Shown: piece after piece, positions 12,301-25,734 of the stretch | How positions within the stretch are numbered: the first letter of the stretch is position 1 | Layout: each line of letters begins with the position of its first letter | Translations under genes and position numbers: made by a program | Source of the DNA: Dipylidium caninum | Lineage: Eukaryota > Platyhelminthes > Cestoda > Cyclophyllidea > Dipylidiidae | DNA: 64,000 bases | Reading direction: 5' to 3' | Assembly: GCA_017562135.1 (NCBI GenBank) | Contig: QEYB01000093.1 | Span: 682,001 to 746,000, forward strand | Notes under the pieces: generated by a model | What the model was told of the DNA's origin: nothing | What the model saw: the letters and a program-made list of their open reading frames with translations, nothing else | Databases searched by the model: none

Positions 12301-15300
12301 CCATATCCTTTTTTTTCCCATCTATTTCCTAAGTTTTATCTTTTAGCAATGATTTGGGCAAAACTCAAGCTGAAATCAAAAATCTTAAGGCGGATAATAC
12401 AACCTTGCTGGAGAGTGAAAAAAAACTTCAAGGCAAGTATCTCCATTTCACTTGCTGATGACTTTTGTCTTTTATGCTTAAGATTCCTCCGGTGCTTATT
12501 TGCTCTTTATTATTCTACCATGGCGAGGTTGATATATTTGAAGTAGAGACAATATTGTTAGCGAATTTTATTTGTTTTACCGTAATATTCGCTAAACCCA
12601 TGTCCATTAGTTTGAATTCTTGACTTTTTTATTGTTTGTAACTACTTGATATTTCTATTATACTTGTACGTGCTATGTCTTACCACACTCTTCTACGCAT
12701 CTCAAAATGTGCGGTCTACGAGCGATTTTTCGCAGAACATTAGCCATTTTTCTACATACAACTGGGACATTACCTATCCTTTCCAAAATGGCAATGCCAA
12801 GGTGTTTACTTTTAGTAGATTTTAACTAAGAGGGGAAGTAGATCGGTAACTTGCTTTTTACTATCTTAGTCTCCGATCATTACCTTGCAAATTCGGTTAA
12901 ATAATTGACATAATATGAGATTTTTTAGATCGAGTGCGGTCATTTAAACCTTTATGGAACCTGTCGTTTTGGCTGAGATTTCCACACTCTCTTATTCTTC
13001 TTTTGTTTACTTAGAATCTCTCAATCAAGTGAATCGTAAAAACTTGAAGTTGCAAAAAGAGTTGAATGCGGTAAAGGTGCGCCCACCCTTCTCTTCCCCT
13101 TCCCAATTGTTTGCTTGTTAAGTTGTTAAACTATGACAGTATCTACTGGAGTGACATCTTAGTTTGTGTGTTGGCATAGTCTGAACTGGATTCCTCTAAT
13201 GAAAAAGTTGGGGCACTCATTCGCACGCGTCTGGAATTGGAGAGGTGGGTTTGTGTCTTCGGAATTAAACTTTCATTTTACCTTGAAATATTTCGACATC
13301 CTTTCCAGCTCCATGCATTTTAATTTTCATTATAGGCTTCTTATTTGTAGTAACGTGAGTTAGGCATTTCAATATCCTTCTACCGAAGTTTTGAATTTCC
13401 TCAATATTTATATTTTTCAAAATAAGATAAAATGGCCATTTGGTTTAAGGACATTGCACCAAATATGGCCTTCCATTGTCAAACAATATCAGTGATCCGT
13501 CTGGATTTAGCGATTTCTCAACCCTAAACTAACGTGAATTATCAAATCCTTCTTTCTATTCCCACCCGTTCAACTTAACTTTCCATTAGCTTTTTCCCAC
13601 TTAACGTATTCATTGAATGTGCAATAGGTGAAGTTCAAATTTTTCGAGGAGCCATTCACCTACTTCTACGTAAAACTGTTGATCGAATGAGTGATTTATA
13701 CGAGGAAATTTGTCAGTGGATATCTTGGGTGTTTATGCCTCACCTTTGACTTGGTCGTCACTTATTGGCGGTATCATTTTCACGGAGGGGATTGAGCGGG
13801 AGAGAGGATGTATACCTTAATCTTGCCAAACCGAGAATTTGTTCTTCCCTCTTTCTTTTCTCTTTTTTGGGTGGCTTCTTGTTTTTCCGTTCTTTTAGTC
13901 TCTTATGCTCACGTGAACACATTTTTCACGCCTTTTAAAACCCCATTTGATGGTCATTGTTTTAACAATGTACACTAGTTGATGGTTAGATTTTGAGCCA
14001 TAAGATAGTTTTACTCGTCCCCCTACCATCTTTTTTCGAAGCATTGTGATTATTCAAGTTTGATTACTTTAATCTCTTAGATTTTACTATTTCCTGTTGA
14101 ATATGTTTGCAATTTTTTTTTAAAAATATGGTTCTCCTGCTCCTACTACTGAAGAGTCCAAATCAACCTAGTTCATTCCTTTGTAGTGGAATATAAGAGA
14201 TTGGAGCGTTAGCATAGCTTTGCAGCGCCTTCCGTTTGGTTATAACATAATAATTTCATAGAATGTTCTTGTTTAATATGTTCTCATTCACCTTCCAAGA
14301 CGCTGAGATGGCGATCAGAACGACGGGTTCTACGTCAATCTTTTAGAGTTGATAGGTGTTACTTTGTTTCTAATACAATATTGTGATGAGAGAAGTTATT
14401 TTTCCATTGAATACATGTATTCAAAACCTTTATATCCCTCAACTCACATTATTTAATTATCTGTCGAGCTCTTCCGCAGATCCGACACTTTTGGCGTACT
14501 TTTCCTCCCATCTTGGCCGTTGCCTATCTGGCAAATCCAAAAGTACGACAGATGCGTCTATCAAAATAATATTATGAATTTTTGTGTTTAACTTCTGGTA
14601 TACCGTCAAGCCTAAAATTTTGGAACTATTTCAGTTCACTTACATGGTTCTCGGTTACAGTGGGATTTTGTTCGCCCTCGTTGGCCATTCTTATCCCGTT
14701 TCTACGCTCTTGTAAATCTTCTCCGTAGCAAACTGTCGGATAGCGTGGTGGGTCTTGCAACAGCGCAGCAAGAACTGTCGGAGGCGCGAATTCGAACAGA
14801 GGCGATTTATGATGTTGAGGAGGAACAACAGAGCCTCCGTGACGAGGTGAGCACGCTGCGTGCTCAGCTCGAAGAAGCCCGGCTAGCGGCGGTGCGCTTG
14901 AGGTTAGACGCCGAACAACGTCTGCAGCAAGTGCGACACGAGGTCGAACACTATCGTGTGAGTCTTTATACTCTTGTTTTATAGTCTTTTTAAAATATGT
15001 TTTCCCTAAATATTTGATATTACTTCACCTCTTCGTCTAGTTTGAGAGCCTCAGAGTCATTAAGTGAGGATTATCTGCCATCCTATCAGTTGATTGTGTT
15101 TTCTATCGGCACTGATTTTATTTGGTCATTAGAATGTAAGGTTAATATTGAGATATCTGTACGTTTTGTTCCTTTTGTTTGCCGCGTAGTAATTTTCGAT
15201 GCCTTTTGCCCTCTAGATCACTTTCCCTCTTTCAAAAATCACGAAAGTAATGCTTTATATGATTTTTAAGTAATCAGTGAGGGCAACCAGTTAGATGGTC

Positions 15301-18300
15301 GTCTGTTCAAAAACTCTGTTTACTCTAATTCATACTGTGCTCGATGAGTTAAGAAGGTTTTTATTAACGTCAATCTGTCCCATATTCAATTGAAACGGCC
15401 TGAAGGAGCATAGCAATAATGTGTATTTTTTCTCTACGGATTGGAACTGTTGCCTGTTGTCCCCAGTCGCAGCGTGTGCATTGAGTTTTACAGAGTTCGA
15501 GGTTATTCCTGGCGAAGTCGAACTACTTGACTCCTCCTAGAAAATCGCAGTATTTGTTTCATCCAGTAACTCCGCAGTGTTCCTCAAAAAGCCGACTCGA
15601 ATCATAAGTTACTAAGCCGTATCCCTATTCGATGAGATAAGCTGTCCAAGTCCGACATCATCCATCAACAATTGGTCAACACTTCTAAATTTCTACATGA
15701 AATTTTAACTTTGCCTTAGGAGCACTTGGCCGAGTCGGAGGCCCGTTTCGAGTCTCTGGGGGAGACTGCAACTTCGGTGGCCAAACCACTGCTGCATCAA
15801 ATCCAATCCCTTCAGACAAAATTGGCTGATCAAGTTAGAGCCTCAGAAAGCACTGAGCAAAGCCTCCTTGCGCAAATCAGTAGGTTTCTATCATTTATCC
15901 ACTTATAGGATTTATCTTCTGCATTGCCTTGTGTCATATTGAAGATCAGCAAATTTGTCATTTACACGTATAAATGACAAGTAAGGCCATCAGTCCTTCA
16001 TTATCACATACAATCGTTTTGTGTTTTGATGATAAATCTCGTCAACTTTTATCCAACCACCAGAATTTGGTACTTTGACAAAATATCATGGGCTTTTTAT
16101 TTCCACTTTTCCGGGCAACATTGGAATTGGAGGTGTGGCTTTTAATCTCGGGTCGCCTGAATTTTTGCTTCAACACTTGATTTTAGCGACAGATAACCAA
16201 TGGACTTTTACAGGATCTTCTTGAAACCTTTGTATATGCTATGCATAGTCAGAATGTGTGGTTTAGTGTATCATTATGATATCTGTGAAAAAAAATACCT
16301 CAGATACTAATGTTCATTGTCTTTCTACTGAAGGCATGGTAATTGAGGAGAAACATGGCCACGTTATTTTTTTTTTATTTTAGGTGATTTGAAAAAACGT
16401 TTGGATTTAGCGGAAAAAGCTGACTTTCAGCTCCAAGATCGTCTCAGGGAATCTGAGACGGCGGCAGATGTCTTGAGGAAAGAACTTGCTATGGAACGGG
16501 AGACTTCAAGTCGATTGCATGAAAGACTCTCTCGGTGCGACGTACAGGCCTCCTCTGACAAGTTGCATTTTAAGAAGTAATTTTATATTTGGTATTTATG
16601 CCATATTATTATTTTTGCCAGACATCAGAAAGTATCATCGTATTGAAGGTTTGGGAAGTTTGGTTCATTGTGGCAATAGAACCACAAAAACTCAGGAAAT
16701 CGACCAATTAAACTGTTTTTCTCACGAAGCCTTTCGGCGGTACTCATAGAACCTACTATTCTGATTCGGCCTAATGCTTTATTTGGCGGAATCTTAATTA
16801 CACGGGGAGTCAAATGGTTTACTGGGGGAGTACAGTTTGATTTATTAAATATTTTTACTTTTAAGAAAGATAAACGTCAACGAAGTGTACACCAGCCGTA
16901 TAGTAATTTGAGGACGTTTATTTAAAAAGTGTGTCCCAAGTTAGTGTTCCCTTCCTATAACCTCACTCCTTGGGTTCAAAGAAGCCAGATGAAATTCAAT
17001 CTTACCATGTTAGTACATCCTACGGAGGAAGTAAATTTTAATTTCTTTTCTATGAATCAAACTTTCTTACATAGTGTTCTCGTGGTTGCTTCATTCACAA
17101 CACATCTTCTGTGGCACTTAAATTTGTTATTGGTGTATTACAAGTAGGAGTTTTCATTTAATAGAAGCTGGTTAGGCTACACTGCTCCTCCTGTTACTTT
17201 CCAACATTTTTTATTAAATTATAAAATGACAATACTACTGCTGGTGCCAAAAACACCATGAAATCAGGGACATTGCTGGATAACTTACGTTGAAGCGATA
17301 TCTGACCATGAGAAACCCATACCTCCCGCTTCGTAGGACTCCTCGTCCTTCCTTGTGTGTGGTGGTAGCCAAGGGCAACGCCTCACTTCCTTCCGTCAAA
17401 CTATCGGGCCACAGTTTGCCTGACCCAATCTTTTTTTATTCTGATCCTCTCATTGTCTGCATGAAGCTATAACTTGCACTTCTATTGAATGGTCACGAAA
17501 CTCAGTCCTACTAATTGCCAGTCGTCATAACTGCCTTGTTTGCCATTTAAATATGTGCAGTAGCTTAGGCCCTTTTTCTTCTTCCGTTCAACATTTGGTG
17601 GTTCATTTTTTTTGCAAAAAATCTGATTAATTGCCCCACGGTCATTTTGACAGGAGGATATCAACTTTTTCGACTAGCTCGGCGGGTGTAATGAGTAATG
17701 GTTTCTGCGTCATTTTGATTAGGTTTCTGACTAATGATCCAAAGGGAAATTCGAAGTAAAATACAGTTGGTAATTACCAGGTTTAATATCTTTATTTTTC
17801 TGTCTATCTATTTAATCGCACTTTTTCTACTTGATTGGAATAAACGTCTGTGAGTGCGTAGGGAAGTAAATGGACAACCGTGCCTACTTTTTCCCTTGGG
17901 CAGTGCTGCGCGTCTTTCCTATTTGTCCATCCTTCGTATATATTTCCGCTGTAAATTTCCTACATCTTCTATTTTTTTGAGGAGGACATATCACTTTTGC
18001 CATAGATTGATTTGGGTTGCACGGAGGTCTTCAGCAGTAGGCATTCCACTCTGCAACCCCAATTACTTCGCCTAGGCCAACCGATCATTTTGTAGCCTCC
18101 ACCACGAAAGTGCAGTCTGTCGAAATTCCAAGAAACAAACTCGTGTAAACAGGCTGTTGTCAAATTAAGGATTTGTCACTTAAAATGGACTTTTAATGCG
18201 ACTGGTCTTTTACCCGAACACACTGTGGGCAAAGACTAATCACTGTCACCTTTACTTTCCTCATTCTGACTGCACACCGACTTGGACTCGCTTCGCCTCC

Positions 18301-21300
18301 AAGTGACTGCGGCAGAGGAGGCCCGCACAAAAGCTGAAGCTGTCCTAATAGCGGAGAGAGAGGAGATAAATGGACTTCGGTCAGAACTGGAACAGGTGAA
18401 AGCCGAACTTGCCAAGGCGAGAACCAGAGCAGCATCGTTAACACCCGCCTCAGTTTCTCCCATTCCCTTTGCGAGGAAATCCTCAGACCAACTCTCTGAT
18501 GTCCTTCACACGTCCGCTTCAGTGGTATGTTATTTGTGCATTGTCATCTTACGCAATTTCGTCGCTATAATAAGATGGCCTATTCACATTTTCTGTGCCA
18601 AAGGTATTACAAAACACGCTTATCTTGATATAATTTGGCTAGCTGTCTGTGCCCTTCAACCCTTGTACTGGTGTACTTAAACTCATGCCGTTGGTTCTTA
18701 AAAAGGAACAGTATTGGTGGTGTCAACTCGGAGAAAACTTATGAAAGTAGTAATCACCTTGAAGAAGAACCAAAAGACTTCCGTTAACTCGCATATACTA
18801 CTGCCACTGTAGACGTTATTCTAACAAATCCGATTGCACCTGAATTATTTCAGTCTAGCTGAATTGATAAATTTGCAACTTTGTGCTTTATTACTCTGTA
18901 GACTGGAGGTACGAACTCTACCTCGGAGGCAGCGTCAAAGGCGGCTCAAGTGTCTCCATCCCCATCTCTTTCACCTCCTTCCAGTCTGCCATCTGGACAT
19001 TTTGCCTATAGTCTTTCCTTTCTGCAGGTGAGTTCTTTAACCGAGACATCGTCAAAAGTGGGGCTTTATGTTAGAGGAAAGAAATTTGGTCATCTTATCA
19101 ACGTTAACTCAGTCAATGGTGTCATGGAGGAGGGTGATGAAATGGTTCAAGAGTCTCGTATTCAAGCTCTGAAGTAGAAGTTTGACTGCTTGGGACTTCT
19201 TCAATTCTTTAACGGTCCTTTGGGCAAATTCACTTTTGGTCTGTATGCTGTCTGTCGAATTCAATCATTTTTTATAATTGTGGTTACATGATTAGATTGC
19301 TTTTGATCCGTCTTAGTAGTGAGCGACCTTTGGGAACGTTCCCTTGTCACTCATGTGCGGCACACACATAATCGGTTACTTTTTTTATCCTTAGACTTTC
19401 GACCTCTTTGGGTGTTGAACCCTTTCGAAGACAATTTCCAGTCAACAACCATTATTCTCTATGTATCGAGATTTGGTCTTTTCTACTAATGCCAAATTAT
19501 CCTGACCATTTTCCATGCCTTTGCGCCAATTTTGACTGTGATTCTTGCTTCCATACCCTATTGATGGCGGCTGTTTGAAGCGTAAAATATTTATTTCTCA
19601 CAACTTCTTTATCGCGGTCCCGGATGTTCCTCTGACCCCTTTACGCCAGCATAAACACTCGTGGGATGGTGGTTTTATGTAGGCGAATTGTGATCGCAAA
19701 GAAGCATGTAATTTTAACTTTATACTCCACATAAGACTTGCATTTTACTTAATTTTCTGATTTCACTACCCTACAAAGACCCCATTTTTTCGACGGTTTG
19801 CTATTAAATCTCGAACAGTACATGAATCAGATACCACTTTTCTTTTACACAGCTCATCGCCTAGCGCAGTACAATCGGAAGGATTCGCTTCAGTGACAAA
19901 TATGCGTCCTTGTCCAGATTTTAATTCTCCTTTCTCTTCTAAATTCGGCCTATCATCTGTGTCGCATTAATTGTCCCGCGGCGGGTCAGACGTTCACCGT
20001 CCATATATCATCGCTAATTGCGTGCTGAGGGGCGCATCACACCCCGCTGGTCAAAAAAGGACGCCAATCGGCGTCGGTGGGGGACCGCCGAGGGGCGGTG
20101 GGCCTTGTCGTTCCTTTTTTGGTTGACATCTTGTCTGCGTCCATGTGAACGTATATTATAATTGTCTCGCGACATCCCTCTCATACCGTTGGGCCGGCCG
20201 ATCGCACCACTAAATTGTCAATTCAGCCTCAATTTACTGGCATCGCAAATTGTTTTTTCCGCCACTGAATGAATTTGTCATCTGTTTAGCGATACAATTT
20301 TTGGTTAACTCGCATTATATATGGGCATTCTGCATTTATTCGCGTCGTGGTTTCCAATCCCTTCTGTTTGACACTATTTGCTGCAAGGCGTCACGTATAC
20401 GCGACGACGGCGGTGGACGTTTTAAATCATCCACCGCTCCTGGTTAATGACAATTTATGCGACTTAATTGGGTCCGACTCGCCCCAGTGTCACGTTTCCC
20501 ACTTGAGCTAACAAGATCTCAGCCGCCCCCACGTGGATTTCTACTCGATTCAATTTTCCCACTTTCTGCAAGTTCAGGACTAAAAGTCGGAAATTTCTCA
20601 CGGAATGAAAAACGCTATATTTTTCTTCCGGGTATATAATAGTTTGCGGCATCCCCGTTTCCTACTGTTGGCCTTACACATTCTAAACTTCATGAGTGAA
20701 CTATGTCACCGCACCTCATTTTTCCGAGGTTGATGACCTGCAGGTTTTAACACATCATGTGTACTTTTGCCAGCAACTCATTTCTCTACTTCCTGCATTC
20801 CACAACCCCTAAACTACGAGCAGCACCCATGCCTGAGACTGTTTACCTTATCAGCAAAATGTCTGGACTGGGAACTGTTTTGTCTGAGTACCCCTTGTCT
20901 CTGAGAGTGCGATTAGAGGATGTTTTGCACACGAGGATTTTACATCATTTATACTTAATCCCTTATCGTTCGCTTCCCATACGCCAAGTATTTTTGAGGC
21001 CATCTACTAGAATTCATATTCGTCGGTTTCCTTAAGTGCACCAAAGGTTTTGAGGTGTAAAAATTCTAAATTTTATTTTGTCATCATGCACGATTTCGCG
21101 CCTGTTCCCCTTGGAAGTCGTGTTGCAACCCCTAGGCCATGATAATTGGCATCCAGTCATTAACTTTGGCCAAACGTACAATCTTTGTGGTGGATTTTTT
21201 CACACCACGAAAGTGTTTTTTTTGTTGCGAGACCGTGTGTCTGACGCCGTCCACAATGCCGCCTACATCGGTATGAAAGACGTGTTTCTTGCGTTTCGTC

Positions 21301-24300
21301 ATCGTCTGAGAGGGTTTTGCGATTCCTCCGTCTTGAGCTAACCAACTATCATACACGATGTGTGTTTTTTTCTCCCCGCAATTACAATTTCCGATGTAAG
21401 TACGCAGTTGAAAATCATTTACTCTCAACTCTTAGTTGTTTTCTTCCCCGGACCTTAGATTTTCGCTCCCATTTGGCCACTTTGTTAACATTGTGCCATC
21501 AGCGATGGCTAACATGGCTCTGGCAACGCATGGACATGGTCCATCGACTTATCATTGTCGACTGAGTTGGCCGAGTATTGACGGCGTTTGTGTTGTAAAT
21601 TCCTTCTGATGGCAGTGACAATTTCACAGGTTGGCTTGAGAAGTTGGCTTCATCTTGAGTTCTGACGAGTCGTCGGATTAGTCTCGTGACTCCAACGGTG
21701 GAGTTGGCTTGTGGGTGACTGAAAAGTATGCGTATCCCGTTAAGAATTTCAAATTCGTGCAATCTCACTCTCATGCCAATAAATTTAATGCCTTGGGTAC
21801 GTGGTTCCCATGTCCCAGTTGTGCAGCTCATTCATTCGAAGTTCGTTTGCAACTTTAATTCACATCTGAGCTATCCCATGGCTCACTAATATATTTTGCT
21901 ATGTTAATTTGTGGTCACAATACAGTTGCCAATTCTGTTATTTTCACCGGCTTCGTGTTTTCAGTTGTCACGCATCTGTGCTTGTCACTATGTTACGGCC
22001 ACCGCACCCCATTTGCCATTTCACTTCAACTATGACAATAGTTAGCCGCAACCAGTGAGTTCCCTGTCTCTTCAAGGTTCTTTTGCTTGCTTTTGCCCTT
22101 TTAATGTGTATCAAGAATCCTTGTCGAACCCTTCCAGCTGCTGCCGCACTCAATTTCTTGACACAGCCTGGCGAGCATTTCAGTCTTTCGGTGTTGGCAA
22201 GTCATCGAGTGAATTTCCCTCCCTTTTAATCTGCATAATCTTAAAATTATGTCGGGAGTGCACACCAGTGGGCTTCGTTTACCAAAGTTAAATGCGTCAG
22301 CAGACAGTTTAAATGAATACAAAGACAACAGATGAACCTCATTGGTTCCGCGCACCCCTGAAATGTCGTTTTCCTTCTTGCTGAAAACAACTCATCATTT
22401 TCTTCCTTCCATCGGTCTAAATCCTACTCTCTGTTGGTTCACTCTCTCATTTACTTCCTTGTGTACCGTAGTGACTTTGAGCTTACGGAACTACCTAAAT
22501 GCCTTCCTCGGCGTGGCACATTGAGTAAAAGTTGTGTTTACTCCTTAATCCACCCATGACTTACCTAACCTCGACTACTTTTTCCCATAGTCGCAATTTT
22601 CAGTCGCATTCCACATTGGAAGATCCTCGGCGGTCATCTGTTCCTCCTCTCCTCCTCCCAACCGCTCCCCTCCCTTCCTCCCGCATTAATAATGTATCTG
22701 ATTAGCTTCTCATAAAACCCCTTTTTCAGCTACTTACTTCTCTGTTTAGGGAATCTTTTTTTGTAAAGACTGAATGTCTTCCCGGCATCTTCGAGGCCTG
22801 TATGTGTGTGTGTGTGTGAGAGATAGTGGTGCTGGACCGTCTATTTCACATTATTTATTCGTATCTGATATGTTATCTGTTCAAATAACACTTTCATTCA
22901 CTTAGTTTGTCATGAATCTGATCTTCCACCCAATTCTGTATTAATTCCAAGACCCAATTTGCATAGCTTCACTCCATATTTCCCACGAAATAGACAGGCA
23001 TCCGTGATTAATTAAGCATTTAAATAAATACCGTTTCTCGATAAGTGCCTCCCATGTGAGCAGGGGCAATGGGGATTGTGTGGTTTCGGTACTTCTGTTT
23101 TATTTCGGCTTTGTCGCGTTTATTGTTGCTTTCTTTGTTAGAAGAGTTGCACTGTGGCTGGTGCCTAACGGCTTTGTTTCTCAAATGCTCCGTGTAAAGT
23201 AATCGGAGTCGTGACCAGTAACTACGGCCGGAGGCTCGTCACGCACGTCGATGCAAATCCACACTCCCACACACACTTCCACCTTCGAAGAGAAACATGC
23301 TACTGATGTGGGAAATCGCAGGGCGTGTTTCGCTTAGAGTGCACTGCTGCTCAAGTGCAGACCGCGGGAATGTTGCCTGTGGAATGGTGAATGGTGAAGT
23401 GGAGGCTTTCTAGAGGAGGCTATGAATGCATTAATAAGCTTGTCCCCCTGTGAATTTATAGTGGTCTTGACGAAATTCCTGCATAAATCAAGAAAATTAG
23501 TGACAATATTAGAATACTGCTCTCGGTGGAAATTCGTAAAGCAGCCCCCTTGTTGTATCCTCTTTGTCGATCTTCAGAGGATTTGTTTGTGCCTTGGCCC
23601 ACAAAACAAAGTTTATGCCGAAATTTTGATTCTCCGTTCCCTGTGAAAGCTGAGCTGGCTCTGATTTCGTTGCATACACATTCTTTGGCATCATTTCTGC
23701 TTGCCTCCTAATTACTCCAATTCTCCTCTGTCAACACTAGATGCACCGCGATGTTACTCTCTCATTTTCTCGTGCACTCAAAGTATCCACAGGCTCAAAT
23801 TAACTCGTTCCTTTTTTGCCCCGCACATCTGTTCTCATCACATTGGGCAAATTAAGCCCTTTTGCCTTAATGCCGAGTTTTTGTTCTGTCCTTTGCTTTC
23901 CAAGAACTTGAATGGCAGATTTTCGTTAAACAATGAATTTGCTCATCCATTGGACGTGCGGAGCATCAGTTGACATTTGACTCGCACCTTCAATAACGTC
24001 TTCACAGCTACTTTTGGTGCACTCCTTCCACCCGCCCCATTCTGCTCCATTGTGGCAGCGTTTCAATTATTTCAGTCAAAAAAAAGACAATGGAGTTCCT
24101 CATCTCCCCACACAACTTCACTCCCCGTTTTTTATTCTGTAGGCAAATACTTTAACTGCTGCGGCCAGGAAGTAGTACGTCGCTCGTTTTTTGCTTCCTT
24201 TTATTCTCAGTTCGATGCTATATCCTCTTCTGACTTTCTCCTCAAAGTCGACCACCAAATCTTTACAAGATAGTTTTTTTTAGGCACTGCGGACTTCATA

Positions 24301-25734
24301 ACCGAGGCTCCTTCACTCCCGGCTATTTTCAAGCTTGTGATCTATGCCTTATGAAAGTATGGTTGAAGTTTGTTTATACTTCTGAAGGAATGCTGATTTA
24401 TAAGTCGCTGTCAGTCTAAATCATCTCCTTTCTTACGAGCTCTGGAGCAACTTTGTATTTTCGTCGGGGGTTGCCACGCCAACTTTTCTGTGTTGATTGA
24501 TGTTCGTCGTCTTGCCTGTGTACATTCGTGCAAAATTGGTCAACGCCTGTGCTCTTGATTAATTTCTTTGTCTGACGTGCAAGATAACTTCGGTTTTGGT
24601 ACTAACAATGTCCTAAACGTGCGGCGTCAAAGACTTAGCGTACATTCGTTTTCATACCAGGTCTCTTGTTATCTCGAGCACTTATAAGAAAATTTACCAT
24701 GTTCCACGAGACGGGTAAGGCCGAATCTTTATTGGGGAGAGGCTGGAGGTCGGAGGTGTGCAAAGCAGCGGACGACTTTCATCACTTTTAGTCGTCGGAC
24801 TTCCAAACTTAGGTGGTAGACTTCTACTAATCGGATTTTTTGACTCCGGCGACCCACACTGCAAATGGTGGCTTTTACTTAACTGCCATCAGCCTTCGGG
24901 CGATTCCCTTATTGTCACGTATGATTCTGGGGAAGATGGCATAAGAGTGAGAACTTCAGCCGACTTTCACGAGCGCTCCCTATGTAACTCGATCCAAGTG
25001 ATCCTGATGCAGATCTGTCGACCGATGATGTTTCCACCGCTGCCTCGCTTTGGAATGCGGTTTCCCTAATCTACATTGTGATCTTCCTGTTTAAGGATGC
25101 TCCCTACCAACAGCATTCTTGCAAACTTGCTGGCAATCTCTCTTTTCTTCCCTCTCGAGCAGCATCAATTTCGGGTTTTGTTTGCGTGGGGCAGAGAAAG
25201 AGTGTGTTACAGATTCGTATTGTCGCTAATTTTTCTTCTCCTTTTAACATAGAGTCTTTTGCGACAACGCGAGGGTGAGGTGGGTCAGCTCCGGCGTGAA
25301 GTGGCGCGTCTCAACGAGACGCACGAAAGGCTGCTTGCAGAACTCGCGGAGCAGGCTGCCAAGGCGGAGCGACGCGCGACTCCTGAAGACCCGTTGGCTG
25401 TCGGTGGTGGTGATGCGGGTGACCTCGCAAAACGCTACGAAGTCCTTCTCCAACTCTACGGCCAAAAGTTGGAGGAGAATAACGAATTGCGCTTGGATCT
25501 TTGCGAGGCTAAAGAAGCCTACCAGAGTCAGGTGTGCTACTATTAGCATTCGTTCTGCGCTGCTCTTGAATTACTTTTTGAGCCGCTAGGTTGCTCTCCA
25601 ATGCGATATTTTAAGGTTTCTTGGTCATTTTTTCGAATGTATTATTGTTCCTATACTCTTGTGTATTTGTTTTGCTTATGCTTGTTTGTCTCTTCCAGCT
25701 GAACGAGCTCCTGAATCAACTCAACAGTCGGTGA
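6310..25734 (+). CDS. TMF1: TMF1, TATA-element modulatory factor / Golgi coiled-coil protein
   Basis: TMF1 (ARA160) is a golgin-like coiled-coil protein that binds Rab6 and tethers vesicles at the Golgi. Exons: 6310-6433, 7215-7444, 9280-9680, 10515-10552, 11216-11247, 11632-11735, 11802-12014, 12090-12257, 12347-12432, 13015-13076, 13180-13244, 14729-14957, 15720-15879, 16384 to about 16550, about 18270-18524, 18902-19027, 25253-25531, 25699-25734. Phases agree at every join except that between the 16384 and 18270 exons. The N-terminus (LATTALKEAQKKLDKVLDID) matches the conserved TMF1 start. Exon 3 carries an acidic, polyQ region and SSEIEVISTCTS. From about residue 275 to the end the protein is coiled coil. 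Landmarks are LTDEFTERIATTERK, AEGNRMAQEQLKTNNLVKTL, KPLLHQIQSLQ, LRQREGEVGQLRREV, and YEVLLQLYGQKLEENNELRL followed by LNELLNQL and a stop. It is about 930 residues, against 1,093 in human. Intron 12433-13014 is GC-AG. The acceptor-like AG is directly before the ATG. Confidence 0.93.
8629..8691 (+). repeat. (CTT)n microsatellite
   Basis: About 20 CTT units with two CAT interruptions, in TMF1 intron 2. The duplicated arm carries a shorter, uninterrupted GAA tract at 60151-60187, so this tract has changed since, or around, the duplication. Confidence 0.9.
8866..8930 (+). repeat. CACCT-type degenerate tandem tract
   Basis: Repeated CTCACC/TTACC units on a pyrimidine-rich strand within TMF1 intron 2. 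The same tract appears reversed at about 59928-59973 in the other arm. Confidence 0.7.
9364..9391 (+). repeat. CAG repeat encoding polyglutamine in TMF1 exon 3
   Basis: Uninterrupted CAG codons after EQP encode a run of about nine glutamines. In the duplicated arm the same place holds an interrupted tract containing an AAG, out of frame because of a 2-bp insertion just upstream. Confidence 0.85.
19028..25252 (+). other. Long TMF1 intron, no coding exon recognised
   Basis: A 6.2-kb stretch between two phase-0 exons. The flanking exons can be joined directly, giving SLSFLQ then SLLRQREGE, which aligns with the TMF1 family. Human TMF1 has about 35 more residues here, so a small exon could be hidden. 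A segment after cccatag at 22590 stays open for a while but I could not place it. The plus strand is pyrimidine-rich, with a short (TG)n at 22803-22818. The multi-hairpin element at 19967-20170 lies inside. Confidence 0.6.
19967..20170 (+). other. Compact multi-hairpin element in a TMF1 intron
   Basis: Nested inverted repeats occur in a GC-rich island. The outermost pair is ACGTTCAC (19990-19997) with GTGAACGT (20145-20152). A second stem pairs AAAAAAGG (20053-20060) with CCTTTTTT (20113-20120). Inside are two perfect six-pair hairpins with four-base loops: GACGCC-AATC-GGCGTC (20060-20075) and ACCGCC-GAGG-GGCGGT (20084-20099). A near-direct repeat, AATTGTC(C/T)CGCG, flanks the whole at about 19970 and 20160. 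The two hairpins side by side on a closing stem resemble a junction in a structured RNA or a fold-back element. I recognise no known RNA family. Confidence 0.6.
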
